Assembly (NCBI RefSeq): GCF_014656435.1
Contig: NZ_BNCK01000012.1
Location: forward strand, 21,212-85,211
Source: Thalassotalea marina
GTDB taxonomy: Bacteria > Pseudomonadota > Gammaproteobacteria > Enterobacterales > Alteromonadaceae
Length of the DNA stretch: 64,000 nt
Reading direction: 5' to 3'
Shown here: positions 7,695-16,425 of the stretch, one piece after another
How positions within the stretch are numbered: position 1 is the first letter of the stretch
Layout: each line of letters opens with the position of its first letter
The notes under the pieces: model-generated
The model's input: only the letters and a program-made list of their open reading frames with translations
The model's database searches: none
What the model was told of the DNA's origin: nothing
Made by a program: the position numbers and the translations under genes

Positions 7695-10118
7695 TTACCA
7701 GTTGTAGCTATAAGAAACCGTTAAATTAGTACCTCTTGCCGGTATATAACTGGTGTTATTGTTGTTGCGCAGTAATTGACTGTATAGCGGGAAATAATCT
7801 TTATTGGTCAAGTTTTCAACGCCAGCACTAATACTACCCCAAGGTTTTTCAACTTGAGCCATTAAATCAATAGTGGTGTATGACTTAGTTTGATGGCGGC
7901 CAAAGCCGTCTTTACCTGCTAAACGATAATCTTCACTTGCTACATGGTTAACACGCGTTTGCAACATCCAGTCATCCGCTTGATAGCTTAGTGTAATCGC
8001 CGCTTTAAATGGCGGGATCCTAAAGCCATTCATGTCTTGCCATTTTTGTGTCCCTTCAGGTTTTTCTTCACCAACAATTTTTGATGCCATCAGCGCCAAA
8101 TTAAATTGATTAGTAAAGGCATGTGACGCTTCTAATTCAATTCCTTGAATTTCCTCCTCATCACGACGTAATGTCCAACCAAAGTTTTCGTTTTTCACTC
8201 GGCCTTGATCCGATGTAGATTGAAAAACTGATACATCGATTTGAGAATTATTGCCGTAATAACGCATACCAAGTTCTATATTGTCAGACGTTACTGGTTT
8301 TAGTGTACTGCTCGCAATATTAAATGCTTCATTAGCGTAACGTAATTGCAATCCAACATCAGGTAATTCAAAGCCTTGATTAAACGCTAAGTATGTACCA
8401 AAGCCATGGTCAAAATCATAATCTAGCGTTAGGTTAAGTAACGTATCTGAATAGCTAAGATCACCGCCATCAACGTTAAACCCTTGACCTAAGGTAATAA
8501 AATTATCAAATGAGACGTCAACCTTTTCACGTCGAATTCCGGCATCTAAAGTCAACCCAAACATACTGTTGTATGTATACTGCGCAAAAAAGGCATGACT
8601 ATTTGTATCGGTTTCAGGCATAAATGTACGTTCGCCTTCACTAACAAAGTTTAAACCTGCTGATTTATCGTAAGCGTCAGAGTTATATACAATTACTGGC
8701 ATTGCAGTTTGTTCAAGATTGACATCAATACCATAATTAAATCGATGTTGACTGACTTCTTTTGTTAACAAGGTGCGTAAGCCATAAACCTTAGTATCTA
8801 AGAAGCTTTGGGCGATATGGCCCCAACCGCCATAAGGACGGCCATCAAATGGATAAAAGTATGTTTCGTATTGACGAGCATAAGCCTGCGCAGACAAAGC
8901 ATGGCCATAAACGTCTTGATCGTACCAAGCAAGGTTTACCATCAAGTTTTTCGCTTCATTTTGCTGATCTAAGCCAATACCACGAATAGCCTTAGCAGCT
9001 GATTGATAAATAGGTAATGCCGCCACTGAAGGATCTGAGGCGAAGTCTGTGTCTTGCCATGAGCGGAACGAAACCATGCCTAGCTCAAATACTTGTTCCT
9101 CACTTGGTTGATAACGAGCTTTTGCTTGAATACTAAGCTGTTTACTATCGAATAAATCCCCCTGACTTGGCTCAGGAGCTAATCGATAGCCATTGGCGTC
9201 GTAATAGCCACCAGTTACCTGACTGTCCACATCTAAACTAAATGCAAAGTTATCTTTAACCAGACCAACACTTTGACCTAAGTGATAGCCAAAACCATCA
9301 GCTTGAACTTGGCTTAAACTTGAGCCAAAACCAAAGCGCGTTTGCACGACATCAGTGGCTTTTCGAGTAGTGATATACATCACACCACCGGTAGCGCCAG
9401 AGCCATAAATCGCATTACCACCGCGAACTACTTCTATAGTCTCAATCTGCGCAGCATGAATATTAAACAGATCTCTAGAAACATTGCGATTAGTGTTCAT
9501 CGGAACACCATCAATTAAAACGAGTAAGTTTCTGCCACGCATAGTTAAACCAAAATTAGTCATGGTTTGGCCACTTGGTGCCATACCAGGAACAAACTTA
9601 GCAATAATTTGTGCTAAATTTGCACTAGCACCTAATTCGCGGTTTAACATGTCATTGTCAATAATTGTTGTTTGACGCGACAGGCTTGATAGACCTTGCT
9701 GGGTACGAGAGCCATTGACTTCGATAACCTCAACCGTCGCTTTTTCTCTTACTGCACTTTGTTTGCTTTTTGTTTCAGAAATCTGAGTTAGTGATTTTTT
9801 AATCACCACCGCCTGTTCATTTTTCCAAATCGCTTTTAATGCTGCATTGCCCAATAGCAGGTTTAATGCCTCTTTAGCTGAATAATTACCGGTTAAAGGC
9901 TCAGCTTTAATACCACTAACTAAGCGATCAGAGACAAAAATTTGTACGCCAGAAACTTTAGAATATTCAGCTAAAGCTTGTTTTAAAGTACTCGCTGAAA
10001 GCTGATATTGTTTAACATCAATATACTGTTGCTGAGGGATTGTATCGGCTTGAACTTGTGAAGGAGATAACGCGAGAAAAATACTACTCGCTAATACTAA
10101 TTTAGGGAAAGACTTCAT
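7695..10118 (-). CDS. TonB-dependent receptor with STN signalling domain
   Basis: An 807-residue outer-membrane receptor. Signal peptide to about residue 24, STN (secretin/TonB N-terminal) domain about 35-105, plug domain from about 130 (SRQTTIID, MRGRNLLVLIDGVPM, IETIEVVRGGNAIYGSGATGG), then a beta-barrel ending in an aromatic residue (SYSYNW). STN domains touch the periplasmic part of FecR-type anti-sigma regulators, and a fecR and a sigma gene sit directly upstream, so this is a transducing receptor of a cell-surface signalling system, probably for a ferric siderophore. I use the ATG at 10118 (AGAGG eight bases upstream) instead of the longer frame start at 10160. Confidence 0.92.
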   Translation of the reverse strand: MKSFPKLVLASSIFLALSPSQVQADTIPQQQYIDVKQYQLSASTLKQALAEYSKVSGVQIFVSDRLVSGIKAEPLTGNYSAKEALNLLLGNAALKAIWKNEQAVVIKKSLTQISETKSKQSAVREKATVEVIEVNGSRTQQGLSSLSRQTTIIDNDMLNRELGASANLAQIIAKFVPGMAPSGQTMTNFGLTMRGRNLLVLIDGVPMNTNRNVSRDLFNIHAAQIETIEVVRGGNAIYGSGATGGVMYITTRKATDVVQTRFGFGSSLSQVQADGFGYHLGQSVGLVKDNFAFSLDVDSQVTGGYYDANGYRLAPEPSQGDLFDSKQLSIQAKARYQPSEEQVFELGMVSFRSWQDTDFASDPSVAALPIYQSAAKAIRGIGLDQQNEAKNLMVNLAWYDQDVYGHALSAQAYARQYETYFYPFDGRPYGGWGHIAQSFLDTKVYGLRTLLTKEVSQHRFNYGIDVNLEQTAMPVIVYNSDAYDKSAGLNFVSEGERTFMPETDTNSHAFFAQYTYNSMFGLTLDAGIRREKVDVSFDNFITLGQGFNVDGGDLSYSDTLLNLTLDYDFDHGFGTYLAFNQGFELPDVGLQLRYANEAFNIASSTLKPVTSDNIELGMRYYGNNSQIDVSVFQSTSDQGRVKNENFGWTLRRDEEEIQGIELEASHAFTNQFNLALMASKIVGEEKPEGTQKWQDMNGFRIPPFKAAITLSYQADDWMLQTRVNHVASEDYRLAGKDGFGRHQTKSYTTIDLMAQVEKPWGSISAGVENLTNKDYFPLYSQLLRNNNNTSYIPARGTNLTVSYSYNW

Positions 10119-10308
10119 AACACCTCTAATGGTAATAACAATCATTTTTATTAATACCAACGGAGTAAAACCTAAAACCCGTAACTTTATTTTAACTTTT
10201 TACTTCAATATACAATATCTCTTTGTTTTATATAGCTTTATATAAATTAAAATAGTTATAAAATCTACTTTTACTGTGACAGTAGAACGACTTTCAAGTT
10301 GTTTACGG

Positions 10309-11202
10309 TTAAAATAAGAGGATCTTTTTATCGAGTAATGGCTTTTGTTTTAAACCCATCCCCTCACAAATCATTTCTAATGCTAGATTGGCATTGTTGG
10401 TATTAAAACGCCCTGTTACTGGTTCGTCATGAGCTATTGGTGCAACTAACTCAATGTCTTTACCTAAATAAAGCGATATCTCTTCTAATGCTAACGACAA
10501 TGGTGTTGCGTCAAAAATAATAAGTTGCTCTCGCCAGGCTAATGCCGTATTTAGCTCTTTTGCTGTTTGTTCTCGCCAGTTGCTATGGTCTTTGATGATC
10601 CCTTCCCCTTGCTCCACTACCCTAATTTGGTTTGTGACCTTATCTTTCACCTCAACACTATGTTCAGTTACTTGCACTTGAAGGTTTTGATGAGTTTTTA
10701 CCGCAAAAGAGGTTCCTAATGCTTTTACTTCAACAGACAAATGTTTAACGATAAATGGCCTAGTTTTATCTGCCTTTACATCAAACCACGCATCGCCTTT
10801 TGTTAAAGTGATTAATCTTTGCTCAGATGTGTACTGCACCAAAATGTTGCTGTTTACGTTTAATTCCACACGTGAACCATCCGGCAAAACATGTGTTTTG
10901 CTTTGAATAGAAGTAAGCTCAAGTGGTACAGCAGGCGATTCCAACACCATATTTGGCATCAAAATAAACAACATGATACTCGCTGCCATTGCAAAACCTG
11001 CTGCAACCACTCGCCTATAAGGTTTTTGTTTAGCAATTAACTGCTGACGATATTGGAAAAACGCTTGTTTATGTGCTTTGTCCTGTTCAAGCCATAATGC
11101 AAGTTCGCGTTGCTCTGTAGTACTTACCTGAGCATTAACCATGATTTTTGCCCAGCGTTTTGCCGTTTTATTTATATCAAACTGTTTATTTGGCGAGTTC
11201 AT
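10309..11202 (-). CDS. FecR-family anti-sigma/signal transducer
   Basis: A 297-residue FecR protein. The N-terminal cytoplasmic region (about 10-55, AKRWAKIMV...LALWLEQDKAHKQAF) is the sigma-binding part, a single membrane helix spans about 66-87, the periplasmic FecR domain follows (LPDGSRVELNVNSNI), and the C terminus (FDATPLSLALEEISLYLG...) is an STN-like module matching the receptor's signalling domain. It passes ligand occupancy from the receptor to the sigma factor. Its ATG overlaps the sigma stop by four bases (ATGA). A 190-bp gap separates it from the receptor gene; that gap contains a 13-base dyad TACTGT-G-ACAGTA at 10272-10284. Confidence 0.93.
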   Translation of the reverse strand: MNSPNKQFDINKTAKRWAKIMVNAQVSTTEQRELALWLEQDKAHKQAFFQYRQQLIAKQKPYRRVVAAGFAMAASIMLFILMPNMVLESPAVPLELTSIQSKTHVLPDGSRVELNVNSNILVQYTSEQRLITLTKGDAWFDVKADKTRPFIVKHLSVEVKALGTSFAVKTHQNLQVQVTEHSVEVKDKVTNQIRVVEQGEGIIKDHSNWREQTAKELNTALAWREQLIIFDATPLSLALEEISLYLGKDIELVAPIAHDEPVTGRFNTNNANLALEMICEGMGLKQKPLLDKKILLF

Positions 11203-11705
11203 AACACATCCTTGGCGATTGCTCGCTTGCTTTGGTTAATCACTTTAGCTAAAGACTTTTCTACCCAGCTAACCGAACGCCCTTTTTCTTGTGCAATTTG
11301 CTGATAAGACTGACCGGCAATTTTAGAACGATAAATTAAATCTTGTGCTATTTCAGGCTGCGAATGAATCACTTGTGAGATACTTGCTAATGACTCTTCA
11401 TGTTCAAACTGCACCTCTAACGAGTATACATCTAGCTCTGGTGCTTGGCTTTCAATAGACGACATCTGTTTTTGTCGTCGAAAAAAATCGGTCACAAGGT
11501 TATTCATAATGGTTTGAATATACCCTCCCTGATTTTCTATTTCTTGCCAATTTTCAACACGCAATAATCGAATATACAAATCTTGCATCAAATCTTCCTG
11601 AACATCAGGAGACAAGTGTTTACCTGCTAGATTACGCAAAATATCTTGGTAGTGAGTTTGGTATAGGTATTCGATTGTATTTGTAGACTTTTTAAATAGA
11701 GGCAC
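11199..11705 (-). CDS. FecI-like ECF sigma factor
   Basis: A 168-residue ECF sigma factor. Region 2 covers about residues 10-75 (YQDILRNLAGKHLSPDVQEDLMQDLYIRL), and region 4 about 115-165 (SYQQIAQEKGRSVSWVEKSLAKVI). The pairing with FecR and an STN receptor marks it as an iron-starvation sigma that should drive the receptor gene. The start codon is GTG with no good Shine-Dalgarno sequence. A perfect Fur-like dyad lies 51 bases upstream. Confidence 0.92.
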   Translation of the reverse strand: MPLFKKSTNTIEYLYQTHYQDILRNLAGKHLSPDVQEDLMQDLYIRLLRVENWQEIENQGGYIQTIMNNLVTDFFRRQKQMSSIESQAPELDVYSLEVQFEHEESLASISQVIHSQPEIAQDLIYRSKIAGQSYQQIAQEKGRSVSWVEKSLAKVINQSKRAIAKDVL

Positions 11706-11755
11706 AACTAAACAGAAACAATACAGGAGAATGGCGCAATATTACTAGCGAGTTA

Positions 11756-11778
11756 ATGCAAATGCAAAGCATTTGCAT
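11756..11778 (-). promoter_or_regulatory. Fur-like operator upstream of sigma factor gene
   Basis: Perfect inverted repeat with 10-base arms ATGCAAATGC and GCATTTGCAT around AAA. Its central 19 bases match the classical Fur box at 12 of 19 positions by eye, and it sits 51 bases before the start codon of an iron-type sigma factor, where a Fur site is expected. Confidence 0.55.
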
Positions 11779-11803
11779 ATAGAAAGGTAAAATTACATCA
11801 TTA

Positions 11804-11835
11804 CTAAAAAAACACCCAGCAAAAGCTAGGTGTTT
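11804..11835 (-). terminator. Rho-independent terminator of the second TonB receptor gene
   Basis: On the minus strand AAACACCTAGC pairs with GCTGGGTGTTT (one G-U) around a TTTT loop and is followed by a T run. It separates the receptor transcript from the sigma-fecR unit. Confidence 0.85.
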
Positions 11836-11861
11836 CATAATTAAAATTGTTCAGTAAGCGC

Positions 11862-13991
11862 TTAATAGTTAACTGAATACTCAAGCACTACACGTCGGCC
11901 ATAGCCAGAAAACTGATAGCGATAGGCTGGTAAATAAACTTCTTTGTTCATTTGTGACACCAATGGCTGATAATCTTCGTTAAGTAAGTTATCAACGCCA
12001 AAACTAAAATGACCAAACTCAGTATCTAGGTTTGCCACTAAATCGACCAGCGTATATCCATCGTACGGTGACTCATAAAAGTTGTAACCATCTTCACCAC
12101 GTGGTGAAAGTTTGTCACGATCACCAACGTAGTTTGCTTGCAATCTAATTGCACCATTTTCGTTAAATTGGTAATTGGCATAGGCTGACACTTTAACTGG
12201 CGTGATCTTTGCGCTATTCATCCAATACTCAGTGTCAGTTAACTCGTTACGACGTTGACCTTCTGATTGAGAAATAGCACCGCCAAAAGTTAATTGCTCA
12301 TTGATGTCATAATCGATGGTTAATTCATAACCCCAAATATTTTCATCGGCAACGATCATGCCTGCCACTTTTTTACCATTATTAGCTTTAACGTTGTAAT
12401 CGTAGGCATAGCCATCTTTTACATCCGAGTAGAAAACAGCAACACTCGCTCTTAGCGCATTGTCATTAAATCTTAAACCCGTTTCATAATACTTGGTTGA
12501 TGTTGCAGGAATTTCGTCGGCAAATTCTGCAACCGTATCTACAGGCATATCTCTTAGCATTCTCATATCACCGTGAGAATAACCTTGCGAGTAACTAGCA
12601 AACAATTCACTACTATCAGACAGGCTGTAAACTAAACCAAAGTTAATTAGTGGCTTATCAAAGTCAATGGTGTCACCTTCTTTCGCCACTAAAGTCTTAG
12701 TTTTACGCATGTATCGGTTATAATCGGGCACTTCAATGTCAAAGTTTTCATATCGTAAGCCCGCCTGAATCGTTAATTGATCAGTAACTTGTTGCCAATA
12801 TTGCACAAATGGACTTAATTTGGTTTCCGTTATATCACAAATTGAACATACCTTTTGCGATACCAAAATGTCATTTCCTGCGTCATCAGTGCCTGTAATT
12901 ACATCACGTTGACTCGCTTGTTCAGTATTATCGGTGGCAAATTCAACACCATAAACTAAACGGCTTAATTCATTTATCCGCCATTGAAGCGCAGCTTTAA
13001 TACCTGCTCGTTCCGAGGTGATTCTAGAGCCTGCTTCATAATCGATATCTACTTTACTTTTATAAGCAGAAAGACTTAACTCTTGACCAAATAAATCTTG
13101 ATGTTGATACGTAAACTGCACCGTAGTGAGTTTTGTACCAGGATTAGTGCCTTCGAAAGGCTTACTGGTGTCAATTGCAACAAGGCCGTTTTCATGATTA
13201 ACAATACGGGCATACTGCAACTTGTTCTCAATATTGTAGTGATGCGCTAAAAAGGCAAAACTAGAGTCTTCAAACTCTTTGTCTAACTTAACTAATACAT
13301 CGTATTCGTCAGCATTACCCATACCGCCTTGACTGTTTGGCGCACCAGGTAATCGATCGCCATTAGCATCGTACAAATTTCCGCGGTCTTTACCGGCTAA
13401 GTTAATTAAAAAACCAACATCAGATTTACTGCGGCCAGAAATAGTTTGAGAAAAACTATACCCCGTATCTGAAAGCTCATCCATAAAGGCTTCAGCGCCA
13501 ACGCGTGTAGTAAAGGATATTTCACTTGAAGCTTTTTTAGTGATGACATTAATAATTGCACCTGCTTCACCGTTGCCGTATAGCGCGCTAGCACCTTTAA
13601 TCACTTCGATGGATTCTATTGCGTCTACGGAAATTGACTGTAAATCGCGACCACCTGCCCTAAGCGTAGTAGAAACAAGGACACCGTCGATCATAACAAT
13701 CGCTTTACCACCTCTGAAATTTTGTCCAAACGTTGACATTGTCTCAGTGCTCGGTGAAAAGCCAGGTACAACATTTGAAATAATTTCACTTAAGTTACGA
13801 GCAACCGCTTTTTGAATTTCTAAATCTTTGGCAGAAACAATAAATACTGAATTTGCGGTGTCGCTGAGCTTTTGCTCAAAAGGAGATGCCGAAACGGTTA
13901 GTCTTTCAATGTTTTTGTCATTGGCGAAGGAGACACTGGCATGTGATGCCAGTAAAGTAGTAATAACAGAACTTAAAATACGTTTTTTCAT
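11862..13991 (-). CDS. TonB-dependent outer-membrane receptor
   Basis: A 709-residue receptor without an STN domain: signal peptide to about residue 23 (ends VSFA), a plug (QNFRGGKAIVMIDGVLVST, IESIEVIKGASALYGNGEAGAIIN), then a barrel ending in LEYSVNY. The plug and barrel resemble siderophore receptors, and the position beside an iron-type sigma locus fits, but the ligand is unknown. I prefer the ATG at 13991 over the frame start at 14015 because MKKRILSSVITTLLA gives a clean signal peptide; no clear Shine-Dalgarno is seen for either. A short motif ATACAA recurs three times just upstream. Confidence 0.88.
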   Translation of the reverse strand: MKKRILSSVITTLLASHASVSFANDKNIERLTVSASPFEQKLSDTANSVFIVSAKDLEIQKAVARNLSEIISNVVPGFSPSTETMSTFGQNFRGGKAIVMIDGVLVSTTLRAGGRDLQSISVDAIESIEVIKGASALYGNGEAGAIINVITKKASSEISFTTRVGAEAFMDELSDTGYSFSQTISGRSKSDVGFLINLAGKDRGNLYDANGDRLPGAPNSQGGMGNADEYDVLVKLDKEFEDSSFAFLAHHYNIENKLQYARIVNHENGLVAIDTSKPFEGTNPGTKLTTVQFTYQHQDLFGQELSLSAYKSKVDIDYEAGSRITSERAGIKAALQWRINELSRLVYGVEFATDNTEQASQRDVITGTDDAGNDILVSQKVCSICDITETKLSPFVQYWQQVTDQLTIQAGLRYENFDIEVPDYNRYMRKTKTLVAKEGDTIDFDKPLINFGLVYSLSDSSELFASYSQGYSHGDMRMLRDMPVDTVAEFADEIPATSTKYYETGLRFNDNALRASVAVFYSDVKDGYAYDYNVKANNGKKVAGMIVADENIWGYELTIDYDINEQLTFGGAISQSEGQRRNELTDTEYWMNSAKITPVKVSAYANYQFNENGAIRLQANYVGDRDKLSPRGEDGYNFYESPYDGYTLVDLVANLDTEFGHFSFGVDNLLNEDYQPLVSQMNKEVYLPAYRYQFSGYGRRVVLEYSVNY

Positions 13992-14329
13992 AAAATACAA
14001 ATAAATACAAACCAATACAATTGAGAGTGGTTATTATTTACATTTTTATTATTAATACAAGGTTAATTTAAAAAAATTTAATTAATTTATTTTCTAGCCA
14101 ACATGTTTGGAAATTTATAAAGGCAATTTTGGCAGAAAAACCACGTATCGAAGGGTTTAAATTGTCCAAGAAGCGCCATTAATTGCAAAAATTAAAAGCA
14201 CTCAATAGCTTATGATTCACTAAAAAAACACTACTTATTTATAGAATTTATCGGGTTTAATTCATCAATCTGTCACCAAAGTGTCAATTATTTTTCTCAA
14301 TGATGTCATTAAAAAAGATAAAAATACAT

Positions 14330-14343
14330 CTGGTCTAGACCAG
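14330..14343. promoter_or_regulatory. dre-like GntR/HutC-family operator
   Basis: Perfect 14-base palindrome CTGGTCTAGACCAG, 33-46 bases before the start of the alkaline-phosphatase-superfamily gene. It matches the core TGGTCTAGACCA of DasR/NagR-type sites of the HutC subfamily, regulators of amino-sugar genes; related phosphonate regulators use similar sites. The rest of the 14016-14375 region is AT-rich with no gene. Confidence 0.65.
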
Positions 14344-14375
14344 TTTACATTTATCAATTTTGAGGATATTTTTTC

Positions 14376-16355
14376 ATGTTTAATAAAAAGAATTTTCATC
14401 TTTCACTTGCAACTCTGTGCAGTATTTCAGCGCTAGCACTAAGCGGGTGTAACGACAATGGCAAAAAAGCAATCGTCGTAGACCAAACTCCCCCACCAGT
14501 CGCTGATGCGCCTACTAAAAAAGTACTGATCATAGGTATTGATGGGTTAATGTACGATTACATTGACGATATTGATACACCAGAGCTCAATGAACCAACA
14601 TTATTGCACTTTCCTCGTTTAACGTTATCTAAGGCGCTCACTGGTGGCTATATCGGCACTCAAAGTCACCAAGTTAGCTCTTCGGGACCTGCTTGGTCAT
14701 CAATTTTAACGGGAACTTGGATTGATGGTCATACTATTGCTTCCAATAATAATCAGCCAGCTGCAACTACAACCATCTTTGAACATTTGTACAATGCTGA
14801 TAACAACATCGACATGGCAAGTTTTGCCGCTTGGACGCCTATAAACGCTGGGCATGCTAAACACGGCATGCAAGCAGTAAAGCAACGTGTTGATGGAAAC
14901 ACTCGACCTGAAAATGTCTCTGTTGATGATTTTATCACTGACAAACTAGTCCAAGAGCTAATGGATGACGATTCCAACTTAGACTTTATTTTTACCCATT
15001 TAGATGAAGTCGATGGTGCAGGACATGCTTGTGGTTGGTGTGTACCTTACGAGGAAACTCTTAAAGAGACAGATGTTCGTCTTGGCAAGATCCTTGATGC
15101 CATCGAAAATAGAGAATCGAAGTTTAATGAACAGTGGTTAGTCATGATTGTATCGGATCATGGTCACGTAAAAACCGGTGGTCATGGCGGAGACTCGATT
15201 GCAGAACGTACTTCTGTTATTGGCACAAATAAACCAGATCAAATGAACGCTTTATTTGGCCAAAGTACCGCAGCCTTTGATTTAGCATCAGAAGAGCAAA
15301 ATAAGTTGATGGGATACCCAGGCATCACATCAATTGTGCCTACGGTTTTAAACTACCTAGGCCAAAAATTTGACCAGTCACATCAATTTTCAAGCCCTGC
15401 ACTTATTGGTGAATTTGGAATAACTCACAGTTATACCCAAGTAGAACAAAGCCAATCATCAACTGCGATAGTTTCCGTACATTGGTTTGCCGATTCAAGC
15501 ATAGATAAAATCACCCTATTAAGAGATGGTCAGGAAATTGCCCAAGTATCGGCTGCTGATGGTGTATTTAAAGATGAACTTTCAATCAACACACTAGGTG
15601 CTGGCAACCACAAAGTTGCTTATAGCTTAGTGGCAACAAAAGGAAGCAACCTAACCTCTTGGGCAACAGTTAGTTTAGGGGAAGATGTTGCAATTGATAC
15701 TGTATTGGCCAGTGTGACTTCGCATGTGACATTTGACAACAGCATCACACCTTTTGAATTTATTGCCGGTTCAGAGCCTTCTGCAGTATTTGAAGCTGGC
15801 CCTTTTAATACCGGCAACGCTGTTCGCTTAAATCGTGAGAAAGGTTACTTAACCATGCCATTATCTTTTGAAGATAAATTACAAGGCGCTATTGGTTTTT
15901 GGTTAAAAGTAAACGGTAATATCACGAGTGACCCAAATATTATCGCTAATAAAGACTGGAACAGCGGTGGCAACCCTGGCTTTACCATAGCTGCCACCAA
16001 TTCATCACTTAAGTTTAACGTTGGTGATGGAAGTGGCCGAGCCGACGCAGCTTTATCTTATAGCCGTGATAATTGGATATTTGTCATCGCCTCTTTTGAT
16101 TTAACTCAAGGTGAAATTGCCTTGTACATTAACGATCCAAACTTTGGCTTTCAAGAAGCAAAAGTTGCAGCACCGGATGTGTCGAGTTTAGCTACAAGTT
16201 TCCCGTTGAATTTAGCCGAAGGTGGGGACGGACAATATAATCTCAACAAAGCGCTTGATTTTAGTGTTGCTGACTTACTGTTTTTTAACCGAGCCTTAAA
16301 AAGCAACGAAGCTAGAGCACTTGCCAATATGTCGAAAAGAGTGGAATTACCATAA
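14376..16355 (+). CDS. Lipoprotein phosphodiesterase/phosphatase with LamG-like C-terminal domain
   Basis: A 659-residue exported lipoprotein (lipobox ALSGC, Cys25). Residues about 48-350 form an alkaline-phosphatase-superfamily domain of the nucleotide pyrophosphatase/phosphodiesterase type: metal-binding D56 in LIIGIDGLM, a serine-rich nucleophile region SSSGPAWSSILTG at 101-113, DEVDGAGHACG, and SDHGHVKTGGHGG. A middle beta-rich segment (about 350-440) and a concanavalin/LamG-like C-terminal domain (about 445-655, GNAVRLNREKGYLTMPL) probably bind a glycan or surface. The substrate is unknown; the dre-like operator hints at amino-sugar or phosphonate control. The gene diverges from the receptor gene and ends at a shared terminator. 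Confidence 0.8.
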   Translation: MFNKKNFHLSLATLCSISALALSGCNDNGKKAIVVDQTPPPVADAPTKKVLIIGIDGLMYDYIDDIDTPELNEPTLLHFPRLTLSKALTGGYIGTQSHQVSSSGPAWSSILTGTWIDGHTIASNNNQPAATTTIFEHLYNADNNIDMASFAAWTPINAGHAKHGMQAVKQRVDGNTRPENVSVDDFITDKLVQELMDDDSNLDFIFTHLDEVDGAGHACGWCVPYEETLKETDVRLGKILDAIENRESKFNEQWLVMIVSDHGHVKTGGHGGDSIAERTSVIGTNKPDQMNALFGQSTAAFDLASEEQNKLMGYPGITSIVPTVLNYLGQKFDQSHQFSSPALIGEFGITHSYTQVEQSQSSTAIVSVHWFADSSIDKITLLRDGQEIAQVSAADGVFKDELSINTLGAGNHKVAYSLVATKGSNLTSWATVSLGEDVAIDTVLASVTSHVTFDNSITPFEFIAGSEPSAVFEAGPFNTGNAVRLNREKGYLTMPLSFEDKLQGAIGFWLKVNGNITSDPNIIANKDWNSGGNPGFTIAATNSSLKFNVGDGSGRADAALSYSRDNWIFVIASFDLTQGEIALYINDPNFGFQEAKVAAPDVSSLATSFPLNLAEGGDGQYNLNKALDFSVADLLFFNRALKSNEARALANMSKRVELP

Positions 16356-16390
16356 ATTTAATCGATTACACTCAGGATAAATAAGCAATA

Positions 16391-16419
16391 AAAAAGCGAC
16401 CCTACTGGTCGCTTTTTTT
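16391..16419. terminator. Bidirectional terminator
   Basis: AAAAAGCGACC and GGTCGCTTTTT form an 11-bp stem with a CTACT loop and A/T runs on both sides, between the convergent lipoprotein and RND pump genes. Confidence 0.9.
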
Positions 16420-16425
16420 AATGAG

